Below are positions 17,108 to 23,866 of a DNA stretch of 46,761 nucleotides, one piece after another. Under the pieces are notes generated by a model. That model had not been told where the DNA came from and did no database searches. It saw only the letters and a program-made list of their open reading frames with translations. Both the position numbers and the translations under genes were made by a program. Source of the stretch: Peptococcaceae bacterium (GTDB taxonomy: Bacteria; Bacillota; Peptococcia; Peptococcales; Peptococcaceae); NCBI GenBank assembly GCA_030524315.1, contig JAUNGU010000009.1:1-46761 (forward strand), read 5' to 3'. The number at the start of each line of letters is the position of its first letter. Positions within the stretch are counted from its first letter, which is position 1.

Positions 17108-17199
17108 TAAAAAAATAACCGCGCCCCTACCAAAAGTTGCGGTTATTTTTTGTAACTTACTAGAGGGCTAGCCGTTCATCGAGCAGCACCTCGGTGATT
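17108..17199 (-). ncRNA. Putative small RNA with its own promoter and terminator
   Basis: On the minus strand TTGCAG (17234-17229), a 17-bp spacer and TACAAT (17211-17206) form a good promoter. A start near 17199 would give a transcript of about 92 nt ending in a hairpin (17150-17112) with seven U. Two further short stems (CGAG/CTCG and GGCTAGCC) lie before the terminator. It contains no ORF beyond three codons (ATG AAC GGC TAG). It could instead be an attenuated leader of the Crp/Fnr gene or a tandem terminator for the isl operon. Confidence 0.45.
17109..17150 (-). terminator. Terminator ending the putative small RNA
   Basis: Plus-strand AAAATAACCGC (17112-17122) and GCGGTTATTTT (from 17139) form the stem; a seven-base A tract at 17109-17115 gives U7 on the minus-strand RNA. 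There is also a T tract on the plus side, so it may work both ways. Confidence 0.8.
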
Positions 17200-17205
17200 G
17201 CTTAT

Positions 17206-17234
17206 ATTGTACCACAGGGTGCAGTGTTCTGCAA
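17206..17234 (-). promoter_or_regulatory. Promoter of the putative small RNA
   Basis: TTGCAG, 17-bp spacer, TACAAT on the minus strand, immediately downstream of the amidohydrolase-like gene. Confidence 0.6.
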
Positions 17235-17241
17235 GCGCCGT

Positions 17242-17274
17242 CACAGCGCAGGTTTTCGGACCTGCGCTGTTTTT
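17242..17274 (+). terminator. Plus-oriented hairpin with T tract behind the isl operon
   Basis: CACAGCGCAGGT and ACCTGCGCTGT around TTTCGG are followed by seven T on the plus strand. No plus-strand gene lies upstream; on the minus strand it has no T tract, so there it acts only as a 3'-end stem-loop. Confidence 0.6.
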
Positions 17275-17282
17275 TTGCGCGT

Positions 17283-18131
17283 TTACTCCTCGAGGCCGAG
17301 GACGCGGGCGGCGTTTTTGTATAGGATTTTTTCTTTGACGGCGTCTGTGAAGCCGAAGCTGTCGTAGAGGGCGACGGCGTCTTTGTAGTGGACGAAGGGG
17401 TGGGCGCTGGCAAAGACGACGCGGTCTTGGAGGATGCCTTTGGCGGCGTCGATGAAGGCGCTGCTGGCGGGGAATTTCTCGTATTCGGAGCATTCGACGT
17501 AGACGTTTTTGTTGCGGAAGGCGCAGCCGATCATTTCGTTGATGTATGGCCAGGCGCCGTGGCTGATAATGAGGCGCAGCTCGGGAAAATCATTGGCCAC
17601 GCGGTCGATCTGGTCGGGATGGGCGAAGGCGGCGGTGGTGCCTTCGGTGAAGCGGGCGGGGCCGGTGGTGATGACCATCGGAATGTCGAGCTCGCAGCAT
17701 TTGGCGTAGATGGGGTAGAATTTGGCGTGGTCAATCGCAAGCTTGTTGTAGATCGGGTCGGTGGCGGCGCCCTTGAAGCCCTCTTCCTTGACGAGGCGGT
17801 CGAGATCGCGGACGGCGCTCATGCCCTTGTGGGGGTCGAGGCCCGCAAAGGCGCAGAAGAGGTCGGGGTCTTGGTCGACGAATTTCTTGAGCTCGTCGTT
17901 GTTTGGCTTGAAGCCGTAGGTGGTTTCGGCGTCGCGGCCGACGAGAATCGCCTTTTCGATGCCAAAGGCGCGCAGGTCCTGGCAGATTTTTGCCACCGGC
18001 TCGGCAGTGGCGACGTATTCGTCGAGGTCGAGGCCCATCGCCAGGAGCCCATCGCGGAAGATGGGGCTTTCGGTGAGGCCGCGGAGAATGCTTTCGGTGT
18101 GGGGTCTGAATCGACAATCGATGATGGCCAT
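17283..18131 (-). CDS. Amidohydrolase-fold (Amidohydro_2-like) protein, metal site degenerate
   Basis: A 282-aa TIM-barrel protein resembling the amidohydrolase-2 family (decarboxylases, lactonases, hydrolases). The usual first-strand His-x-His is replaced by CRFRPH (residues 6-11), the strand-5 region reads VITTGPAR without the expected His, and the final-strand Asp (usually GSDxP) is Ala243 in FASAHPF. Only His191 (ISHGAW) looks conserved. A standard binuclear or mononuclear metal centre therefore seems absent. It starts 11 nt after the activating-enzyme gene with AGGAGG before ATG 18131, so it is the third gene of the glycyl-radical operon. Its role in that pathway is unknown. Confidence 0.75.
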   Translation of the reverse strand: MAIIDCRFRPHTESILRGLTESPIFRDGLLAMGLDLDEYVATAEPVAKICQDLRAFGIEKAILVGRDAETTYGFKPNNDELKKFVDQDPDLFCAFAGLDPHKGMSAVRDLDRLVKEEGFKGAATDPIYNKLAIDHAKFYPIYAKCCELDIPMVITTGPARFTEGTTAAFAHPDQIDRVANDFPELRLIISHGAWPYINEMIGCAFRNKNVYVECSEYEKFPASSAFIDAAKGILQDRVVFASAHPFVHYKDAVALYDSFGFTDAVKEKILYKNAARVLGLEE

Positions 18132-18142
18132 GGTCTTTCCTC

Positions 18143-19033
18143 CTATTTAACCAGCGCTTCAAAGGCGGCAAAGCGGTCAGCGTCGAGCTCGAGGTCGCGC
18201 TCGAGGGTGTAATCCTTGCCAATGAAGCTGTATTTGTTGAGTCCAAAGCGGTGATATTTGAGTAGTTCGTATTCGGCGTTCGGCAGCTCGGTTTTGACGA
18301 AGTGCGCGATGGCCGAAAGGGTCACGGCGTCGTCGTTGAAGCCGGGAATGACGGGCGTGCGCACGCGGATGGGCTTGTCGGGAAATTCGGCGTGGATGTG
18401 CTTGAGATTTTCAAGGACCAGGCTATTGTCGACGCCGGTCCAGGCCTTGTGCTTGGCGGGGTCGATGTGCTTGCAATCGACCATGAGATAATCGAGGTCG
18501 GCAAAAATCTCGCGCACCTCCTCCCAGGGCGCGAAGGCCGTGGTCTCGATGGCGGTGTGGATGCTGCGATGCTTGCATTCCTTGATGACGGCGCGCAGAA
18601 AATCTGCCTGCATCAGCGGCTCGCCACCGCTAAAGGTGACGCCGCCGCCGGAGCGAGAATAGAAGGATTCGTCCTTCTCGACCTCGCGCACGGCGTCCTC
18701 GACGCTCATCGTCTGGCCGTAGATGCTCATGGCCTTGGCCGGGCAGAGGCTGCCTGCGCGGACGACGGCAGCGTCGCGGTGATCGGCCAGGATCGGCCGG
18801 TCGGCATCAGCGTCCCAAGAGACGTGGGTAGGTGCCATTTTCAGGCACATTTTGCATTCTCCACCAATGCATTTGTCGGGATTGAATGCCACCTCCGGTC
18901 CCGGAAAATGGCTTTCGGGATTGGAGCACCAGCGGCAGGACAGGGGGCAGCCCTTGAGAAAGATGATCGTGCGAATGCCCGGGCCGTCGTGCACCGAATA
19001 ATGCTGGATGTTAAAAACTGTACCTGTAGGCAT
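18143..19033 (-). CDS. islB: Glycyl-radical-enzyme activating protein (IslB-like, radical SAM)
   Basis: A 296-aa radical-SAM enzyme that uses S-adenosylmethionine to install the glycyl radical on the partner enzyme encoded just upstream. Cys29, Cys33 and Cys36 form the CxxxCxxC cluster site (KGCPLSCRWCSNPES). An insert with Cys55, Cys60, Cys63 and Cys97 can hold one auxiliary 4Fe-4S cluster. The GRE-activase motifs HDGPGIRT and TFSGGEP are present. The start is ATG 19033, directly preceded by AAAGGAGG; an earlier in-frame codon seven residues upstream has no ribosome site. A stem-loop lies between it and the lyase gene. The activase role is certain; the name IslB follows from its partner. Confidence 0.88.
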   Translation of the reverse strand: MPTGTVFNIQHYSVHDGPGIRTIIFLKGCPLSCRWCSNPESHFPGPEVAFNPDKCIGGECKMCLKMAPTHVSWDADADRPILADHRDAAVVRAGSLCPAKAMSIYGQTMSVEDAVREVEKDESFYSRSGGGVTFSGGEPLMQADFLRAVIKECKHRSIHTAIETTAFAPWEEVREIFADLDYLMVDCKHIDPAKHKAWTGVDNSLVLENLKHIHAEFPDKPIRVRTPVIPGFNDDAVTLSAIAHFVKTELPNAEYELLKYHRFGLNKYSFIGKDYTLERDLELDADRFAAFEALVK

Positions 19034-19055
19034 CAGAGATTCCTCCTTTAGCAAA

Positions 19056-19082
19056 GACAGCCGTTGACGAGCAACGGCTGTC
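19056..19082 (-). other. Intercistronic stem-loop between islA and islB
   Basis: GACAGCCGTTG and CAACGGCTGTC form an 11-bp perfect stem with a short loop, just before the islB ribosome site. It has only three T after it on the coding strand. It probably lowers read-through or protects the islA mRNA end, giving more lyase than activase. Confidence 0.65.
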
Positions 19083-19105
19083 CGGGGTTTGACAATGGGC
19101 GATAT

Positions 19106-21628
19106 TTAGATGGTTTCCTGGGTGGTACGTGCAATCAAATCGTCCTGGAGATCTGGCGACAGCTCACAGAAGTATGCGCTGTAACCGGCAACACGCACGA
19201 TCAGGCCGCGATAGTTTTCAGGATGTTTCTTGGCCTCGATGAGGGTTTCGCGGTTGACGACGTTGAACTGGACGTGCCAGAGCTTGAGGTCGCACCAGGT
19301 GCGGATGAAGTTGACAAGCTTCTTGGTCCCGGCATCGCCAGCGACGCAGTTTGGCGAGAATTTGATGTTGAGGAGACGGGCGGCGCGGTTGCGATATTCA
19401 TAGTTCTTGGATTTGAAGTTGGACAGGAGAATCGCCGTTGGGCCGTTGACGTCCATGCCCTGGGTTGGGGAGGAGCCGTCAGACAGTGGCATCGAATCGT
19501 AGCGGCCGTTAGGGGTCGCGCCGACGACCTTGCCGAATGGCACGTGGCTGGTGAATGGCACGAGACGCAAATCGAGCTGGACGCCGAGCTCATCGCTGTA
19601 GGCGCGGGTGAATTCGACGGCGTGCTTGTCGACGGCCTTGCCGATTTCGTCGGCGTATTCGTCGTTGTTGCCATATTTTGGTGCGTTGAGCATGTATTGG
19701 CGAGCGACGGCGTGGCCTTCAAAATTATCCTTGCAGGCGTCGATGACTTCCTGCATGGTCAGCACCTTGTCTTCAAAGACGAGCTTCTTGATGGCTGCCA
19801 GGGAGTCGACGACGGTGCCGTAGCCCATGAGCTCGAAATAGCCGAGGTCGATGCCGCCAGGGATGTTTGGCTGATGCAGGTCAATCTGGTTGGCCATGCA
19901 GAGCTTGTGCATCGAGGAGCCGAGCGGCGTGGCAAAATGCTCGGCACGCAGACGGATGATGTGGTACTGCTGGATGAAGGCGTGCTTGAGCAGGTTGTCA
20001 GTTTGCTTGTTGTAGGCAGCCATAAAATCGTCGAAGCTGGCAAAGGCGTTAGGATCGCCGGTTTCGAGGCCAAGGACGTGGTCGCCAGTGTGCAGGGTTT
20101 TGCCGTTGTAGAGGACCATTTCAAGCGCCGAGGCAAAGTTGACATAGGCGCAGCTCGAGGTATAGGTGTCGCGGTTTGGCATGCGGCATTCGGCGCAGCC
20201 AGAGACGGCGTAATCGTAGGCTTCTTCGAACTGGGCGCCCTTGGACAGGAGCAGTGGCACGACCTCTTCGTCGTTGATCAGCTTAGGGAAGCCGGTGCCT
20301 TCCTTGATGGTCTTGGCAACCTCGGTGACGAAGCGTTCCGGCGAGGTGGAATGGATGCGCGCCGCCAGGTCTGGATAATTGAGTGGGAATTCCTGCTTGG
20401 AGCGCAGGAAGAGGTAGGACAGCTCGTTGGTGGCGTCGAGGCCTTCAGGCGTCTGCCCGCCGATGGTGACGGCTTCCCAGTGGGCGTAGCCTTCGTTGAA
20501 GGCGCCGCCGGTTGGCGAAATGTAGAGGTCGACGAATTCTGCCATGCCGACCCACATGCATTCGAGGAGTTCCATCGCCTGTTCATCGGTGAGGATGCCG
20601 GCGTCCTTGTCGGCCTTGAAGTATGGGTAGAAATATTGGTCCATGCGGCCGTTGGAAATGATGGTCCCGGTTTTTTGCTCAATACGCGAGAACATTTGCG
20701 TGAACCACTGGCTCTGGACGGCATCGCGGAAGTTGGTGGCTGGGAATTCCGGCACGCGATAGCAACGATCGGCGATGGCCAGAAGCTCTTCCTTGCGGCT
20801 GGCGTCGGTGGTGGTGGCAGCCATTTCGCGGGCCTTGTCGCCGTAGCGATGTGCCCAGAGGACGATGGCATCGGCCATGATGATGATGGCTTCGAGGAAT
20901 GGGCGCTTTTCGGTGTTGTCGGTTGGGCTCAACGGATCGAGCTTATCGAGCATGGCCTGGGCTTCTTCCTTGACGCCCTTGAAGCCGACCTTGAGAATCT
21001 TTTCGTAATCGTGAACCCACTGAATCGAGCTACGGAAGGACGCCGTTTCGTTGACAATGTAGGTGGAAATCATTGGGTCGTCCTGGTCGTAGGTCAGGTC
21101 GTAGGTTTCCTTTGGCAGCGCCTTGGTCAAATCTTCGAAGAAGGTCTTGCCCTGCCAATATGGGGCGATTTCTTCGACCATGACGCGGGCGTCCTCTTCG
21201 CTATAGTCAAATGGTGATTCGGTGCGTTCCTTGAGACCTTTGAGAGCGGCTTCGTAAATGTTGCCGTCAAGCTCAGGGAAGAGAATGCCGTAGCGGCCAG
21301 GTTTGGCACCGGCGCGGCCAACGAGGAGATTGTGCTCGTCGATGTAGATGTCGATGTTTTCGGCGATGTGGGCCAAGGCTTTTGCCCAGCGCAGGCAGAG
21401 CATTTCGCCTTCGGTGTCCTTCATGGATTCGGTGAAATATTTGCCGCGTTCGACGTCGATTTTTGGGGTGACGCCGCTGACGCCGTCGAGGATGCTATAG
21501 ATGCGTTCGCGACCGGCGCGGTAGCCCTTGCGGCCCGCCATATCATCGGCAAGCTTTTGCTCGTGAGGGGACATGACGTGGCAGCAAGCATCTGGGGTTT
21601 CGCAGTTTTGCATGGTTTGGGTGGACAT
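19106..21628 (-). CDS. islA: Glycyl radical enzyme, probable isethionate sulfite-lyase
   Basis: An 840-aa glycyl radical enzyme with Cys478 and Glu480 (VSGCAECRMPNR) and the C-terminal radical site RVAGYS at Gly815. Residues I recall for Bilophila IslA (Arg189, Gln193, Cys468, Glu470, Arg678, Gly805; also Trp374) all reappear here at a constant +10 offset (Arg199, Gln203, Cys478, Glu480, Arg688, Gly815, Trp384), arguing for C-S cleavage of a sulfonate. IslA splits isethionate to sulfite and acetaldehyde. The related dihydroxypropanesulfonate lyase HpsG cannot be excluded: position 690, near the substrate arginine, is Val. ATG 21628 follows AAAGGAAG. The TRAP transporter genes lie upstream and islB downstream. 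Confidence 0.82.
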   Translation of the reverse strand: MSTQTMQNCETPDACCHVMSPHEQKLADDMAGRKGYRAGRERIYSILDGVSGVTPKIDVERGKYFTESMKDTEGEMLCLRWAKALAHIAENIDIYIDEHNLLVGRAGAKPGRYGILFPELDGNIYEAALKGLKERTESPFDYSEEDARVMVEEIAPYWQGKTFFEDLTKALPKETYDLTYDQDDPMISTYIVNETASFRSSIQWVHDYEKILKVGFKGVKEEAQAMLDKLDPLSPTDNTEKRPFLEAIIIMADAIVLWAHRYGDKAREMAATTTDASRKEELLAIADRCYRVPEFPATNFRDAVQSQWFTQMFSRIEQKTGTIISNGRMDQYFYPYFKADKDAGILTDEQAMELLECMWVGMAEFVDLYISPTGGAFNEGYAHWEAVTIGGQTPEGLDATNELSYLFLRSKQEFPLNYPDLAARIHSTSPERFVTEVAKTIKEGTGFPKLINDEEVVPLLLSKGAQFEEAYDYAVSGCAECRMPNRDTYTSSCAYVNFASALEMVLYNGKTLHTGDHVLGLETGDPNAFASFDDFMAAYNKQTDNLLKHAFIQQYHIIRLRAEHFATPLGSSMHKLCMANQIDLHQPNIPGGIDLGYFELMGYGTVVDSLAAIKKLVFEDKVLTMQEVIDACKDNFEGHAVARQYMLNAPKYGNNDEYADEIGKAVDKHAVEFTRAYSDELGVQLDLRLVPFTSHVPFGKVVGATPNGRYDSMPLSDGSSPTQGMDVNGPTAILLSNFKSKNYEYRNRAARLLNIKFSPNCVAGDAGTKKLVNFIRTWCDLKLWHVQFNVVNRETLIEAKKHPENYRGLIVRVAGYSAYFCELSPDLQDDLIARTTQETI

Positions 21629-21697
21629 GATTTTTCTTCCTTTCGTGGGTGCGCGGTGCGCAGGTTCTATGTGTCAAAAATATTCTGTCGTTTATTG

Positions 21698-21707
21698 CTC
21701 ATATGAG
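21698..21707 (-). promoter_or_regulatory. CTCATATGAG palindrome in the islA leader
   Basis: A perfect 10-bp palindrome inside TTGCTCATATGAGAA, about 12-20 nt downstream of the predicted islA start point. It could be an operator or a small RNA hairpin. Confidence 0.35.
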
Positions 21708-21830
21708 AATTTCTTATCTGAGTCTATTATCTCGCATTTCAGAAAATAAACAAGGCGTCGGTCACTACTCTCCGGCTTAGCCTCGCCGCTGATACACCCA
21801 GAGGGTGCAACAAATTTTGCGCCGCCGCCA

Positions 21831-21860
21831 AAAATCCGCGCGAGCCCTGTCGGCGCGCGG
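21831..21860 (-). terminator. Second hairpin behind the TRAP operon
   Basis: On the minus strand CCGCGCG and CGCGCGG pair around an 11-nt loop, followed by ATTTTT. It may back up the main TRAP terminator. Confidence 0.55.
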
Positions 21861-21897
21861 CGTTGAACCAATCTGAGAAAATCCGCTCTCCGCCCAC

Positions 21898-21933
21898 AAA
21901 AAAAGATGGATTCGCAATAGGAATCCATCTTTT
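21898..21933 (-). terminator. Terminator of the TRAP transporter operon
   Basis: AAAGATGGATTC and GAATCCATCTTT form a perfect 12-bp stem; seven T follow on the minus strand. It separates dctP-dctQM from islA, so islA needs its own promoter. Confidence 0.9.
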
Positions 21934-21955
21934 GTAGCATCCCGAGCCAAGCTGT

Positions 21956-23863
21956 CTAGTTGAGGATGTTTGGCAGGAAGAGGCAGATCTGCGGAATGTA
22001 GGTCACGAGTAGGAGCAAGAGAATCATCAGCCCGAGCATCGGCATGACGGCCTTGGCGATGCGCTCCAGGCGCAGATTCGCCACGCCGCTGGCGACAAAG
22101 AGGTTGACGCCGACCGGTGGGGTGATGAAGCCGATGGCAAGGTTGACGACCATGATCACGCCGAAGTGGACAGGATCGACGCCCAGCTGGGTGACGATTG
22201 GCAACAGGATCGGCGTGAGAATGACGATGGCAGCCAGCGCTTCCATGAACATCCCGACAATGAGGAGGAGGATGTTGATGAAGAGCAGAATGACAATCTG
22301 GCTCGAGGAAATGCCGAGGATGGCTTCGGCGACAGTCGCCGGAATTTCTTCGAGGGTGAGAATGTTACCAAAGATGTTGGCCATCGCCATGAGCAGAATG
22401 ATCGTCGCCGAGGTGCTGCAGGAATTGACGAGGCAGTCGCCCATGTTCTTGCGGTTGAGCCCCTTGTAAAGAAAGATGCCGACGACGAGGCCGTAGAAGG
22501 CAGCGACGGCAGCCGATTCGGTTGGCGTCATCATGCCGCTGTAGATCCCGCCGAGGATGATGAATGGCACGAGCAGCGCCCACTTGGCATCCCAAATCGA
22601 GGCGAGAACATATTTTGCCGAGAGCTGCTTTTCGTCGCCGTGCCAGTTGTGCTTGCGCGCCAGGTAGTAGGTGTAGACCATGAGCAGGACGCCGACGAGA
22701 ATCCCCGGCACAATCCCTGCCATAAAGAGGTCGCCGACAGAGGTATTGGCAGCGACGCCGTAGACGACGAAAGGATTGGACGGTGGAATCATGACGCCGA
22801 TGGAACCGGCCGCTGCCACGAGGGCGGCGGCAAAATGCTTGTCATAGCCGCGCTCGATCATGGCCGGGATGGTCAGACTGCCGATGGCCGCAACCGTCGC
22901 CGGGCCCGAGCCGCTCATCGCCGCAAAGAGCATACAGGTGAGGACCGTCGCCATGCCGAAGCCGCCATAGCTGCGACCGAGCAGGTTGTCGGCGAGGTTG
23001 AGCAAGCGTTCCGAGAGGCCGCCTTCGCCCATGAAGGTCCCGGCGGCGATGAAGAACGGAATCGCCATGATTGTGACGTTGTCGATGGAGGTGAAGGCCT
23101 GGGTCGCAATGTAGTTGATTGGCAGCGTCGCCGCCGCAAACATGGTGATAAATGCCGAGAGCCCCAGGGCAATCGCAATCGAGACGCCAATGGCGACAAA
23201 GATGATGAAGTAGCCAAAGAGCCAGAGCCCTGGGCTGAGCTGTAGGCCGCTGACCGACGGCAGCATCAGCACGGCAGCAATGGCCGTGCCCTCAAAGAGG
23301 GGCCGCACGCCGCTTTCCTTGTACATGCGCACCACGTCCTGGGCCAGGCGAATGAGAATCAGCCCAAAGCCCAGCGGCAGAATCAGATAAACGTGGGCGT
23401 ATTGCACGCCGAGGACGGCCGTCGTCTGTGGGAAGGTCGAAAGCATGCTCACGTGAGCAATGCCATAGTAGAAAATCCCGCCGCCGAGCACGAGAAAGAG
23501 CACGTCGGCAGTGATCCACAGCGCATCCTGCCAGCGCTTGGAGAATCGCTCCACCAGCGCCGTCACGCGGATCATGTTGCGTTCGCGAATCGAGATTGGC
23601 ACCGCCAGATAGGTCATCCAGACAAAGAGGAAACGCGCCAATTCTTCGGTCCACGCCAGATTCATATTCATCCCCAGCACCTTGACGAAAATATAGCGGC
23701 CAAGGGTCTGGTAGCTCATGAGAAAAATAATTGCCAGCAGCATCACCATCAAGAGCACGCGCTCAATGTTGTCGTCAAGCCATTTGATCGCCCTCTTGAA
23801 GAGGCCCATCGGTGGCTGGGGGGTATCGATGACATCTACTGCTGCAGTTTCTGCGCTCATCAT
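21956..23863 (-). CDS. TRAP transporter fused permease (DctQ-DctM)
   Basis: A 635-aa membrane protein joining the small DctQ subunit (about 1-175, four helices, with the W-TEELARFLFVWMTYL signature) to the large DctM subunit (about 190-635, 12 or so helices, with FFIAAGTFMGEGGLSERL and the GSGPATVAAIGSL motif). Together with the adjacent DctP it forms a Na+- or H+-driven importer for carboxylates or sulfonates. It starts 3 nt after the dctP stop, with GAGAGGAGG before ATG 23863. Upstream of islA on the same strand, it is the likely importer of the lyase substrate. QM fusions are common, not aberrant. Confidence 0.93.
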   Translation of the reverse strand: MMSAETAAVDVIDTPQPPMGLFKRAIKWLDDNIERVLLMVMLLAIIFLMSYQTLGRYIFVKVLGMNMNLAWTEELARFLFVWMTYLAVPISIRERNMIRVTALVERFSKRWQDALWITADVLFLVLGGGIFYYGIAHVSMLSTFPQTTAVLGVQYAHVYLILPLGFGLILIRLAQDVVRMYKESGVRPLFEGTAIAAVLMLPSVSGLQLSPGLWLFGYFIIFVAIGVSIAIALGLSAFITMFAAATLPINYIATQAFTSIDNVTIMAIPFFIAAGTFMGEGGLSERLLNLADNLLGRSYGGFGMATVLTCMLFAAMSGSGPATVAAIGSLTIPAMIERGYDKHFAAALVAAAGSIGVMIPPSNPFVVYGVAANTSVGDLFMAGIVPGILVGVLLMVYTYYLARKHNWHGDEKQLSAKYVLASIWDAKWALLVPFIILGGIYSGMMTPTESAAVAAFYGLVVGIFLYKGLNRKNMGDCLVNSCSTSATIILLMAMANIFGNILTLEEIPATVAEAILGISSSQIVILLFINILLLIVGMFMEALAAIVILTPILLPIVTQLGVDPVHFGVIMVVNLAIGFITPPVGVNLFVASGVANLRLERIAKAVMPMLGLMILLLLLVTYIPQICLFLPNILN

Positions 23864-23866
23864 GGT

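Larger units (their letters stand above)
16942..17282 (-). other. Hairpin-rich intergenic region (341 bp)
   Basis: Between the amidohydrolase-like gene and the Crp/Fnr gene lie a plus-oriented hairpin (17242-17274), a promoter (17234-17206), a small putative transcript ending in a terminator (17150-17109), a second minus-strand terminator (17071-17032) and an extended -10 promoter for the Crp/Fnr gene. Confidence 0.6.
21629..21955 (-). other. Leader/intergenic region before islA (327 bp)
   Basis: Minus-strand order: TRAP-operon terminator, a second GC-rich hairpin with T run (21860-21831), a structured GC-rich block (about 21825-21750), a candidate promoter (AAACAA 21748-21753 and ATTATC 21726-21731 read as TTGTTT-N16-GATAAT), a CTCATATGAG palindrome and the islA ribosome site. 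An 82-codon open frame (21940-21692) runs through terminator sequence and lacks a ribosome site; I do not call it. Confidence 0.55.

Noticed and set aside
17205-17215. Plus-strand promoter for the hairpin at 17242-17274
   Set aside because: No -35/-10 pair with usable spacing was found on the plus strand; the good pair is on the minus strand.
19064-21217. 717-codon open frame on the plus strand opposite islA
   Set aside because: It lies antisense to a certain glycyl radical enzyme gene, has no family-like composition and arises from GC-rich codon bias; no ribosome site or promoter supports it.
21750-21800. Tetrahydrofolate riboswitch or T-box in the islA leader
   Set aside because: Only the GGAGAGUAG string resembles a tetrahydrofolate riboswitch; the partner strand and core are missing. 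The T-box AGGGUGG antiterminator is absent and the leader is too short.
21692-21940. 82-codon minus-strand frame between dctQM and islA
   Set aside because: It starts inside the TRAP terminator, crosses a second hairpin and has no ribosome site. The DNA may still be a dispersed repeat.
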